NCBI GenBank assembly: GCA_001724265.1
Contig: MEDY01000366.1
Span: 1-30,235 of the forward strand
Reading direction: 5' to 3'
Source: Rhizaria sp. SCN 62-66
Taxonomy: Eukaryota; Rhizaria, unplaced
Length of the DNA: 30,235 nt
The position numbers and the translations under genes are program-made. Shown piece by piece: positions 20,701 through 30,235 of this stretch. The notes under the pieces are model-generated. The model saw only the letters and a list, made by a program, of their open reading frames with translations. It had not been told where the DNA came from and did not search any database. The stretch's first letter is position 1. Each line of letters starts with the position of its first letter.

Positions 20701-23700
20701 GCAGCGGCGGCAGTCGCGCTCGCCTTCGCGGGAACCGTTACAACGCCGGCACTGCCGAACTCAGAGGCGCTTAACGCCAGGGCAGCTGCCGCAGCCGCGG
20801 CGGCCGCGGCCGCGTCCACCTCTCTTTCCGGAAGCAGCATGTCAACGTAGTCGCTCTCAGCGCCGCCAGCGGCCAAAAACAATGCGCGGATCCCGGCCGC
20901 TGTCGCACTCGGTTGCGGCGGGGCTAGTACGGATACAGACGCGGACGAAGCGCCAGGCAGCGGTGCAGCGAGGAGGCCGGCGCGCGCCGACGCCACAGCC
21001 TGATCGACTGTCGAGCGCGCTGGCTCACGCGTTGACTGCGCCGCGGTCTCTGCTGCGGCCGCGAGGGTGCGCAGCCCACGGCGCGCAGCACGTGCCCTGC
21101 GGGCAACAATTGTCACAAGGGCCCGCAGCAGAGGCTGTGGCATGTTGCGCGCGTCTGGCAACGAGCCTGCGAGCGAGAAAATGGCCGCGTCATCGAGCGA
21201 GTCCAGCATACCGAGCGGCAGATTAAGCGAGCCACCCGCGCCGACACTAGCGCCCATAAACCCATGTCCGACGCGCTTTGCCGTCGGCGATACCGTACCC
21301 ACAGGAGTGGCTGAAGACGACAGAGGGTGAGAGCTGTTTGAACGCATGGACCCGAGCGAGCCGGTGGTGTCGTCGTCCTCGTTCTCATCCAACCCCGGCA
21401 GTCCATCGCTGCCGCGACCGCGACCGTCCGGGTCCTCGCTGTCAGTCGAGTCGCCATCGCCAAAGCCACTGTCGCCGTCCTGGCGCGGGGACGCCTCGCC
21501 CCAGAACCCAGAGTCCGCACCGAGTCCTGTGGCCGCAGCAGCCGCAGTGGCTGCGCGGCGCCGGGCTGTGGCCGCAGCAGCGGCGTCAGCGTCGACGATT
21601 GCGGCCTCCTCGTCGCCCTCGGACGGCGTGGTGAGCATCGCGGGGCCACTGAGGCCGACGTTCGAGTCGTTACTGGCGAGAGAGCTCGGGCCAGAGCTCG
21701 ACGCAATCGGCTGCGGGAGGCGGGGCGCCGCACGCCAGGGACCGCGTGAAAACGTGGTGGCCGTGGGCGTGGTCGCCAAGCGCGGGGAAGCAGCTGCCCA
21801 GCCGCCAGTGCCAACCGTGAGCTATGTGGCGCGCGGTGAGAAACCGCCTGGGGCGGGCGCGCGCGGGCTCGCAATAAAAGAAGACGGCGAGAGCTGCGGC
21901 GAAGGAAATCCGTCGGGCGAGCCGGGGGCTGTCAAACCTGACGTCGTGTTTGTCAGCGCAGTAGCCACAGTTACCGCCGCGAGCAGCGCCGCCTGCAACC
22001 CGCCCGCGGTGGGAAGGAACGGCGTCGCCGCAGTCGGGGACGTAAGCCGCAGAGGTCCGGACGAGGTGGCCACGCGAGGAGAAAGCATTGCAACGGCGGC
22101 CGCGGCGGGGCGCGGGAGCGCAGCGAAGACCTCCGGACTACCCACCATCACTTGTCTCGCGGTACCCGTGGTTGCCACGTCGGCGGCGACTTCGCGGACC
22201 AGCTCGGCGGCGTGGCGCCACTGCGCCTGGATCAGCGGGTTGCGCGGCTTAAGCGGACTGGTCGAGCCTGTGCCGGCGGCACCTGCGCTCGTGGCAGGAC
22301 GCGAACCGGCGGGGAGTGTGCCGCGCTCCAGGCCTGCGGCCACTGTCGCAGCGACGGACGCCGCCGCCGCGGCCGCGCGCGGCGGAAGAGCGTCATGGCG
22401 CGCGCCGCCATTAGCGGTCGCAATGCGGCCACGTGCCTCGGCAAGCGCACTGGGGCCATAATGGCGACAGAAGTGTGTGCCGAATGCAACGCCGCAGCGC
22501 GCGCAATAGTGAATGCCCGGTAAAAGCAACGCTGCGCGGCGCACGCGCGCGCACACAAGCACCGCCGACAGGAATGTGAGACCGCCACCTTCGTCAAGGT
22601 CGGGCGCGCCGGACGCCGCGAGACCGGTGCTTGTGCCTGACTGAGCGGCACCTGCAGACGCGGCGCCTGTCGAAGGGGCTCCAACAGCGGCGGCGGGTGT
22701 TGCGGCCCCCCAGCCGCGCAGTCCGCCGCGGGGGTGGCGCGCAAGACCAGCCTCAGCGAGCACTTCAGACTCCTCGGAGCCCGCAAGTGGCAGCGCGGGG
22801 GCGCCCGCGGCGTTGGCGACGGCGCGGAGCGTGGCGTCCGCGGCGTCCGCGGCGACGTAGGCGGGCGCGACTGTAGGCGCGACGGGAAACGGCGCGAGCG
22901 AGGTGGCCAGCGTGAGCACGAGCGCGCGAGCGAGGGCCGGCGCTGGCGTGGTCACGGCGAACACGACGGCGCCGCCCGACGCAGCGGCGGGCAGCGGCGC
23001 CGCGATGCGCGCCACAACGGCCGCGGCAGCCAGCGCGCGCGCGGCGGAAACGCCGGCGCCGGGAGCGGGCAGTGACGCGAACGATGCCGAGGCAGAGCGT
23101 GTCGGGGCAGGCGTGAACGACGACACTGCACTGTGCGCACGCGGAGCAGCGACTGCGGCTGCAACAGATGTCTGCGTGGTCGACGCAGCTGAGGCGGCGG
23201 CAAGAGCGGCGTCAGCGGCGGCGACTGCGGCCGGTGAAGGCACGGCGCAGAGCAGCGCCCACTGTCCGACAGCGGGGGCAGAGGCCAGCGCGGCGGACGC
23301 GGACGATGTGGCGAGCGCGGTGGCTGAGGTCGAGGCCGCGGCTGATGAGAACGCGTACGGCGACGGTGGCAACAAAAGCGCCGAGTAGGGATCCGCGTTT
23401 GCGGCAGCAGCCAGTGCAGCCTCAGAAGCGGCGGCTGCTACCTCTGCGGCGGCGGCAGTGGCAGCGGTAGCGGCAGCAGCGGCCGCAGCTGCGGCAGTTG
23501 CGGAAACAAGCGGCACAGCGTCGGCGATCACCGCAGGGACAAGACTCTTACTGGCAGCACTTGCCGCCGCCGTGACAGCAGCGCCGGCAGCGGCGGCCGC
23601 GGCTGCAGGCGTAGGGGCTGCAGAGGCAGCGCCCTTACCGGCGCCGGACTTCCGCTTGCTGCCATCGGCTGCGGCAGTCACGGCTGCGGCCGCGGACACA

Positions 23701-26700
23701 GATGGCACGACGGCGCCGCTAAAGGCCGACACAGCGGCGCTCGTGCGCGCGGCAGTCCATTTGCGCCGGAGCGCGGCGCCGCGGCGCAGCCGGGACATCG
23801 CGGCGGGCGGCAGCAGCGCGGCCAACTTCGCGGCCGGCACAAACAGCACCGCGGTCGTCGTCGCCGCGATCGCGGACACAGGCGTCGCTGTTGCGGCGGC
23901 AGACTCTGCGGAAGCCGCGGCAAAAGCAGCCATCGTCGCGGCAGACTGACCGGCGTTCTGCGCGGGGTCGCCGCCCGACGCGCCAGCGGACGCGCCGGAG
24001 GCCGTGGCAGAGCCTGTGGAAGAGGACGACGACGCAGTCGCCGCAGCGACCGCGGAGGTGGCCGAGGGCGCCGTGGCCTGGTACAGCAGCGACTGTTCGC
24101 CGAAAAAGCTCTGCGGGGGCAGCGTCGCCACCAAAACCTGCGTCTCTGCATCGGCGCCAATCGCTGTCGACGCCGCCGTTGCAGCCGCCGCGGCGGCCGC
24201 CGCTGCAGCGGTGTCAGCAGCGAGCGCACGCTGGTCGCTCTCATGGGCCAGTCGGTCCGCATAGCGCGCCTCAGCGGCCGAGCGCAAATCGGCGTAAGGA
24301 GCGGCTGCGGTGGCCTCGCCCGCAGTCGCCTGTAGCATCATTGCGGCTGAAGACGTCGCGGCCGCCGCGGCCGCGGAGGGCGACGCGCGCGCATCTTGCT
24401 GCAGCATCACAGCGCCTGAAACAACAAAGTACAGGCCTAGCGCAGGCGTACCGCGCTGCAGCAACGTGTGTCCGGCAGAAAAGCGGAGAGGCTCGGCCGC
24501 GTACGCGAGCTGCGCGCACACAGTCGCGGGACAGCCGCGCAGAGAGGGCAGGTAGCGGAAGAAAGCGTAGCGGTGCCACGACTCAAGCGCGAAGGCAGGC
24601 GCGCAGTAGCGGTTCACGGCGGCCGTGAACGCCGCGCGCGGCACCACAAGCACCTGTGCGAGCGGAGTCGCGGCCGCGAGCGTGACGGGGTGCGCGGAGG
24701 GCGGCATGTCGCCCGCGTAGTCGCCCTCGCCGAGTAGCGCCAGATTCAGCAGCGAGCCGGTGGGCACGCTATCGCCGTCCTCTTTATCGGAGCCGGCGCC
24801 AGAGTCCGCTGCGCCGTCAGCCGCCCCGCGGCCGCGGCTCTTAGAGCCGCCTGAGTCCGAGGACACTGGGACATCTTCGTTGGGAGCCGCAAGCGCCGCG
24901 ACAGCGCCGGTGAGCACGAGATATAAGTTGTCAGCAGCGGTACCCTGCTCGCAGATGACCTGGTTCTTAAAGTAAAGCCGCGACGTCGCTGCAGACACCA
25001 CGAGGTGTGCGGCCTGCGGCGGCAATTGCGAGAGCAGCAGTAGCAGCGCCGCGGGGGTCCGGTGGCCCGCAGCGGCGCCCACAGACGCGGCCGCCGCAGC
25101 GCCGCCGCCCGCTGCGGAGGCGAGAAACGGCAGCAGACGCGGTGTCAGCGACGGCAACGGCAACGGCGGCGGCGGGGGCAGCAGCACAAGCGCCTTGTCC
25201 GCGGCGGGCGCAAGCGCGGGCGGTACCGGCGACGCCGCGAGCGCCAGCGCGCGCGCGAGGGCCTCGCCGGCGCGCGCAGCCATCTCGACCGGAGTGAAAG
25301 CCGTGATTGTGAGCGCAACGCCGCCCACCGTAACCTGCGCTGCCGACCCGCGAGCGCGACCCAGGCTTTCTGGCGACGCGAACGACGACGGCGGCATGAG
25401 CGCGGCGGGCGCCAAGATCGCGGCCTCAGCGGCGCTGAGAGGGGCGAGCACAGCGCGGCGCGCGGCGGCCGCGCGGGCACGCGCTCGTGCGCGGGTGGAA
25501 CGCATGGGTGAGTTCTGAGTCTGCGGCAAGTGCAGGTGGAGTCCGCGCGGGCCGGAAAGCGCGGCGTCAGACTGAGAGTTCGGCGCCAATTCGCGGCCTG
25601 CGCTGTTCTGAGACGTGAGGGCGAGCGCGCGGAGTGCAAGCGCCGCGGCAACTGTCGGCAGCCCGCGCGCGGCGCGCGTGACGCCGCGGTGCAACACTAG
25701 GTCCGTAGCCGTGAGCGCCTGCGCGCGTGTGCGGCGCTAGGGTGGTGTCTCGAGACTGCTGAACGTCGCGTGCGCGTCTTTGAGCAGCAGCAGCGTCGCG
25801 AGCGCCCAAGCGGGCAGCGCGGCCGGCGCTGCGGCGGCGGCTACAATGGGCGCCAGGAATAGGCACGGCAAGCGCAGCGGGGGCGCCAGCGCGGACGTGG
25901 CTGCAGCAACAAGCGCGCCCGATGTGACCTCGTCAGCACCGAGCGGAAGGCGCGGGGTGTCGCCCTCGCTTTCGACGCGCATCTTGAACAGCCCTGTGGC
26001 GCGTTCCTGGCGCGCCTCGAGCCCCAGCGCCGCCAGCGCCACGGCCGCGGAGGACGTTGCGCTGTCGCGCACGACGTCGGAGTCGGCGTCTTCTGCGGCG
26101 GCCGCTGCGGCCGGAGTCGCGGCCGTGGTGGCAGCCGCGAGCACGGCGTTGACAAGCGCGGTCTTGGACATGACGAGGTACTCGCAGGTAGTCAGTGCGC
26201 GCAGGTAGCGCCGCCGCGGTGCGGGGAACGCGCTAATCTCGTCGCAGCCGCCGCTCGCCGCCGCGCCCGCGATGTCTCCGCCGCTGGTGGGCATAAGAGC
26301 GGGCGCGACGGTGACGAACGGGAAAAGATCGTTGCGCACGTACACGGAGCCTGGCCCTAAGTGGCACACTGGCACCAGCGAGTCGTCGCCGTCGTCGTCA
26401 TCATCATCCGCGCCCGCGCCGGCGTCGTCGCCCGCCTCGTTGTCGTCATCACCGGTGGTGCCGTCACGCGGGCTGCCACTGAGGCGGTCGTTTCCGCGCG
26501 AGCCATCGGCAGCGGCGCCGTCGCTCGTGGTCGCGGTGCGGCTGCCGGCGGCGCTAGCGCCGTCACTGGCGCGGCCCGCTGCCGCGCGCGCGCGCGGCTC
26601 TGCGCTGCGCCGTTGTTGTGTAAAGCCGAAGCCCTTGGCAGGCGCGCCACAGAGCGGTTTGCGCGTCCCGGCGGGCGCAAAGACGGCAATGGCGCCAGCT

Positions 26701-28442
26701 GTGACGATGACGACGTCGCCGCCGACGGGCTCACCCGCGACGGCCGTGCGCGGCGCACACGCGCGCGCGAGCGGCGCGCGCGCGGCGGGGGGCCAGGACG
26801 CGAGCAGCGGCAGCTGCGAGAGGAACTCGCGGCGCGCGGCAAGGCGCGCGGCGTCGCACAGGTAGCGCAGCCGCGCGAGCAGCGGACGCGTGACCGTGAG
26901 CACCAGGACGGGCGTCTGCGCCCAGGTGCCCACGGTCACCACGCGTTGCGGCCGCGCAGCGGCGTTGTCGTCGCCAGCCGCAGCGCCAGAGCTAGCGCCA
27001 GCGCCATCGGTGGCGGGGCTGTAGGAGTCGTAGAATGGTGCGGGCGAGCGGCTGCCGCTGCCGGCGCGCGACGCGGGGCGCGACGGCGGCCGCGACGCCG
27101 CGCGGGATGACGGGCGCGACGACACTGGGGACGCGCCTGCCGAGCCCGTCGCCAAAACCAGCGCCGAGTCCACGGCGGCGGCGGCGTTCGCAGCGGCGGC
27201 AGCGCGCGCGCTCGCGGCGGGGTTGGAGGGCAGCGCGGTGATGGGCGGCACTGGGGGCAGCGCGGCGCACAGCAGCGGGTCTGCGCCCGCGGCCTGGCCG
27301 AAACCCAGCGACGGGCACAGCAGCACGTGCCGCAGCAGCTTCGGCGGCGCGACCGTGGCCGCCGCGACGCGCGCGCGCTCGGCCCCGCGCGCCGCCGACT
27401 CCTCCAGGCTCACGGGCCCGCGCCGCGCGGCGACGGCGCTGCTGTGGCTGCTGCTGGTGGCGGCGGTGAGCGCGGGCCGCGATGGCGAGGTCGGCAGCTC
27501 GGGCTGCGGCCGGGGCCCGGCGCCGGGTTGCGAGCTCCCTCGCCGGCTCGCAGACGGGCTGAGCACGATCATGGCCCCGGCGCCAGAGCCAGAACCGGAG
27601 CCAGAGGCGGAGGCGGAAGTTGTGGTGGACGGGAGCGCAAGCGATTGCAGACGCGTGGGGCCTGCGGCGAGGCCAGCAGTCGCGGTGGACGGCGCAACGG
27701 GACTGGGCAAAGGCGCGGGCGACGGCATGCCATTGCCCGCAGCAGCAATCGCCGCAGCAGCAGCCACAGTGACGCCGGTCGGCGAAGGGGACGGGACAAG
27801 CGACGAGTCCAAATACGACGCATGCGACGGCGACTGCGAGCGCGAGGCGAGGGGCGTGGACGCCGTGGAGCCCGCGCGCGAGGCCGTGCGCGACCCCAGC
27901 CGCGAGCCCGCGGCCGAGCCCGCGGCCGAGACCGCAGCCGACCCGGCGGTGGACGCGAGCGAGGACGCGGCTAGGGACAACAGACCGCGGCCCGCGGGCG
28001 CGGCGGGCGGCGGCAGATGCGTGTCAACGGGCGAGAGCGCAAGCGTGCCTGCGAGCACAATGAATACGGGTGCGGTCGGCGCGGCGGCATCGAGCGACAG
28101 CACGTGGCCCGTGGGGAAGGCCTGCACGGGCGCCGACGCGATTAGTTCCGAGAAAACCGGCGGCGGCAAACACGCGGCCGCGGGCGAGCCGGAAAGGTGC
28201 GGACGCAGCAGCGCCAGGTCGCGCGCGGAGCGGTCCGCGGGGGCGCGGCCGAGCACGGAGAAGGCCGGCGGCAGCGAGTGCAGCAGGTGCAGGGCGAGCG
28301 CCGTGGGGGCAGCTGACGAAGGCGGCGCACCGGGCGCGGAGCCGGCGGCCGGGGCGCGTCCGCGGCGCAGCCGGGCTGCGGCTGACTCTGAAGAGGAACC
28401 ACCTGTCCCGGCGGTGTGACGCACAGGAACAGATGTCTTCAT
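14736..28442 (-). CDS. Giant protein with several cyclic-nucleotide-binding-like domains, containing two in-frame TAG codons
   Basis: One frame of 4569 codons without intron, interrupted only by TAG at codons 902 and 2207; it ends in TGA. Frame, strand and composition are unchanged across both TAGs, and no ATG follows either for at least 45 codons, so separate genes are unlikely. At least four stretches resemble CNBD (cAMP/cGMP-binding) beta-rolls: about 100-140 (HVLSLDAAAPTAPVFIVLAG); about 530-765 (REFLSQLPLLASW, VVIVTAGAIAVF); about 1130-1280 (FKNQVICEQGTAADNLYLVL, then LGEGDYAGDM); and about 1290-1545 (FSAGHTLLQRGTPALGLYFV, then FFGEQSLL). FGEQSLL fits the phosphate-binding cassette; the arginine that would contact the phosphate is not obvious, so ligand binding is uncertain. 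Cys-rich segments lie near 1980 (YCARCGVAFGTHFCRHYG) and 4150-4225 (WCAQCNATH, CACECVCHD). The remainder is Ala/Ser/Pro-rich. The start is ATG 28442; a further ATG 52 codons upstream is possible but its stretch is AT-rich. No known full-length homologue is recognised. Confidence 0.72.
21822..21824 (-). other. In-frame TAG codon 2207 of the giant gene
   Basis: Codons read TTC TCA CCG CGC GCC ACA TAG CTC ACG GTT GGC, that is FSPRAT-(TAG)-LTVGTGGW. The 2340-codon open frame downstream is in the same frame as the 1300 codons upstream. The sequence before it is not pyrimidine-rich, so a splice acceptor is unlikely. Confidence 0.7.
25737..25739 (-). other. In-frame TAG codon 902 of the giant gene
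   Basis: Codons read GAG ACA CCA CCC TAG CGC CGC ACA CGC, that is ETPP-(TAG)-RRTRAQAL. CNBD-like domains of the same kind lie on both sides, supporting one continuous protein. Confidence 0.72.
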
Positions 28443-29019
28443 GTTGGTCAACAAGAAGCCGACGCAGGAGTCAGCGTGAGGCAGAGGTAACGGACCAGCT
28501 AAGTAAAGTAATAACGGGTCAGAAGATAAGTCTTCTGTCGGATTATCAGGTTTTTGTTGTTCTGTAAAACAATAGTCGTGAGAATAAAGTGGTTTCATTT
28601 TGAGAAAAACGTTATTCTAAGAATAAATTAGTATTTAGTTATCTCCCAAGCTTAGGAGACGAAAGAGTTTAGACACCACTCAAAGTCATATAAAACCGTG
28701 TAGATTCCGTCAATGCATATATGTGTGATATATAATTGGCACAAGATCTCGATGCAACAGTAGTTTTGATTGAAATGTTACAGCTCTATAACTCACTCCA
28801 CAATACGTTATCTTGGGTCTCGGTCGACTGTTACCCCCAAAGCAGTTTTGTCAGTGCTGCTTGGCCGAAATACAGAAAACGATCGATTTGAAGATGCAAT
28901 TAAGACATAACGATAAATGGAACTCAAAAAACGGAGTATCACAAAATTGGCCTGCTGTTTTTATTGGAATCTTGCAGTAATCAGGGTATCTTAGTATATA
29001 TATAACGTCATTTGTGTGC
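28443..29019. promoter_or_regulatory. Upstream region of the giant gene and 3' flank of the next gene
   Basis: 577 bp, AT-rich. It should hold the promoter and 5' UTR of the giant gene. An in-frame ATG at 28598-28596 could extend the protein by 52 residues, but codons there are AT-ending, unlike the gene body. It also holds a short palindrome (28612-28626, TTATTC-TAA-GAATAA). No RNA gene is seen. Confidence 0.5.
28960..28965 (-). terminator. Candidate polyadenylation signal of the last gene
   Basis: AATAAA on the minus strand about 55 bp downstream of the TGA at 29022-29020. The distance is plausible for a poly(A) signal. Confidence 0.35.
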
Positions 29020-29742
29020 TCACGCCACGCTGCTGCGTGCCTGGAATAGCATCCCAGCGAGCTCTGTCGCGGTGACCGTGGTCGCCTGCTGCGGCTGCAG
29101 CGGGTTCTGCGCGTGCATCTGCTGTTGCTGCTGCTGGAGGTGCGCGGCGGCCACGGTCTGCGCGCCGTCGGCGCCCATGGTCGCGGCCAGCTCGGCCTTG
29201 GCGCGGGTGCGCGCGGCGCCCGCGACCCCGTGCGCTGCGCGCGCGTCGCCCGCGGCGGCCGCGAGCACGGTCGCGCTAGCCGTTGTCGAGACGCCGCGGC
29301 GCACGCGGTCACCCAGCGGCGGCTGCGGCCGGAAGGCCACCACGCCACGCCCGGGGTCCGCGCGCAGCTCCGCCGCCAGCGCTGCGGACGACCGCTGCTT
29401 CGCGGGGGGCGACTGAGAGCGCGGCGAGGACTGGGAGCCCTGCGCGCTGGCGGAGCTCGCACTGGCGGTGCCAGCACTGTGGTGGACGAGGGGGCGCGCG
29501 AGGGGCGCGTGCGTCTGCACCTGGCTGTACGCTAGCGGCGTCTGACTGTGGCCGTGCGCACCGTTGTGACCATGCGGAGGGAGGATCGGCGGCAGAGACG
29601 CGGGCGCGGCGCTCAGGCTGGCCGGGGCGGGGGACGACGCGACGGGCTTCTGCGCAGTCGCAGCACCCACGCTCGCGTTCGTAGGGGTGGCCGCAGCGGC
29701 GTCCGTCGCAGCCGCAGGCTTCGCAGCAGCAGCAGTCGCGGG

Positions 29743-29773
<31 letters not shown>

Positions 29774-30235
29774 GGCGCGGCGGTGGACGAAGCCGCAAAA
29801 CCAGCAGAGGGCGCGCCGATGGCAGCGAGGTACTGCGTGAGCGTCATGGTTGCGTACTGCAGCGGCGGCAAGTCGGCCTCCCCCGCACTGCCGCTGCCGT
29901 CGGTGGCGTCATTCGCACTGGGCGCGGGCGGGGCGCGCTTGCCGCCGGTCTTGACGATGTTGGCCTGCTTGAGCGTGACACCGGGGGCTGGCTGGACCGA
30001 CTGAGAGAGCGCAGGCTGCACGGCCCACTGCGTCACGCCCGCCGCCGTGGCCGCCTGCACCGCCGCGGCCGCCACGCGCGCCGCGTCGGCCTCGCTCAAC
30101 ACCGCGCCCGCGTCGGCCTTGCCGCCAGCGCTGCCGAGGCCAGCGGCGGTCGCGCTCGCAGTCGCGCTCGCGGCAGCCGCGGCGGCCGCGGCGGCGACGG
30201 CGGCGGACGCGGCGCGCGGGGCCCGGCGCCCGCCC
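29020..30235 (-). CDS. Unknown Ala-rich protein, 5' end beyond the window
   Basis: At least 405 codons, open to the right edge without any ATG that would clearly be the start, so the N-terminus lies outside. I do not recognise the protein. Visible parts: an Ala-rich N-terminal stretch with GGKADAGAVLSEADAARVA; a more ordered segment VTQWAVQPALSQSVQPAPGV; a Lys-containing patch LKQANIVKTGGKRAPP; the segment LPPLQYATMTLTQYLAAIGA; a long Ala/Thr/Pro linker; a Ser/Gln-rich stretch (SSASAQGSQSSPRSQSPP); and near the C-terminus RGVVAFRPQPPLGDRVRRGV followed by a helical, Gln-rich end (HLQQQQQQMHAQNPLQPQQ) and ELAGMLFQARSSVA. The mix of poly-Gln and small ordered pieces would suit a regulatory or scaffold protein, but no function is claimed. 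The stop is TGA. Confidence 0.7.

Noticed and set aside
14736-21779. A separate 2347-residue gene starting at 21779
   Set aside because: The putative start is TTG (CAA on the plus strand), the frame is open back to the TAG and beyond, and there is no AT-rich spacer.
21346-22461. 371-residue plus-strand ORF spanning the second TAG region
   Set aside because: It has no motif, and the minus strand carries the continuous frame with domains. I considered it as a possible true gene explaining the TAG, but its composition is that of a shadow.
21822-25697. A separate 1291-residue gene starting at 25697
   Set aside because: The putative start is GTG, not ATG, and the frame is continuous with the upstream CNBD frame apart from one TAG.
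21822-25739. TAGs in the giant gene as splice acceptors of ordinary introns
   Set aside because: Real introns here are AT-rich, 110-215 bp, and mostly begin GTACGY. The DNA before these TAGs is GC-rich coding-like sequence without a pyrimidine tract. It remains a formal alternative, stronger for the TAG at 420.
27223-28419. 398-residue plus-strand ORF
   Set aside because: Antisense to the giant gene; a by-product of high GC content, without recognisable motifs.
28443-28598. 52-residue N-terminal extension of the giant protein from the ATG at 28598
   Set aside because: Codons end mostly in A or T, unlike the gene body; more likely 5' UTR. Not excluded.
1200-29019. tRNA genes, including a suppressor tRNA with CUA anticodon, in the AT-rich spacers
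   Set aside because: I looked for T-loop (GGTTCRANYCC-like) sequences with cloverleaf arms and found none.

Overview
The window is nuclear DNA from a unicellular eukaryote (protist). The evidence is short spliceosomal introns (110-215 bp) with GT-AG ends, no bacterial gene organisation, and eukaryote-only families: an R-SNARE, a chromodomain protein, an OTU deubiquitinase, a UBA/UAS/UBX protein, RBM42 and a FUN14 protein. Coding DNA is very GC-rich and rich in alanine and low-complexity tracts. Introns and the 270-620 bp intergenic spacers are clearly AT-rich, so gene borders are easy to see. I cannot name the species; no rRNA or tRNA gene is present.

Layout: (1) 1-1103 minus, 5' part of an unknown Ala-rich coiled-coil protein, running off the left edge; (2) 1584-2872 minus, OTUD6B-like deubiquitinase, three exons; (3) 3351-4148 minus, chromodomain protein; (4) 4437-5149 plus, degenerate EF-hand-like protein with an acidic tail, two exons; (5) 5420-6385 minus, FUN14-domain protein; (6) 6793-8155 plus, RBM42, two exons; (7) 8633-12817 plus, large FAF1/FAF2-type UBX protein; (8) 13302-14111 minus, VAMP7-type longin R-SNARE, two exons; (9) 14736-28442 minus, a giant reading frame of 4569 codons with several cyclic-nucleotide-binding-like domains; (10) 29020-30235 minus, 3' part of an unknown Ala-rich protein. 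These are separately transcribed housekeeping-type genes. No pathway cluster is evident, although two proteins (2 and 7) belong to the ubiquitin/p97 world and two (5 and 8) to membranes and organelles.

The most interesting signal is genetic. The giant frame is interrupted only by two TAG codons (25737-25739 and 21822-21824). On both sides of each TAG the same frame continues, and no ATG follows closely. A third in-frame TAG (420-422) lies in gene 1, again with the frame continuing. All nine gene ends visible in the window use TGA; none uses TAG or TAA. The simplest reading is that UAG is a sense codon in this organism. In gene 1 the local near-repeat FSP-UAG-RG / FSP-Q-RG hints at glutamine. 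Programmed readthrough, unusual GC-rich introns ending in TAG, pseudogenisation and base-call errors are alternatives that cannot be excluded here.
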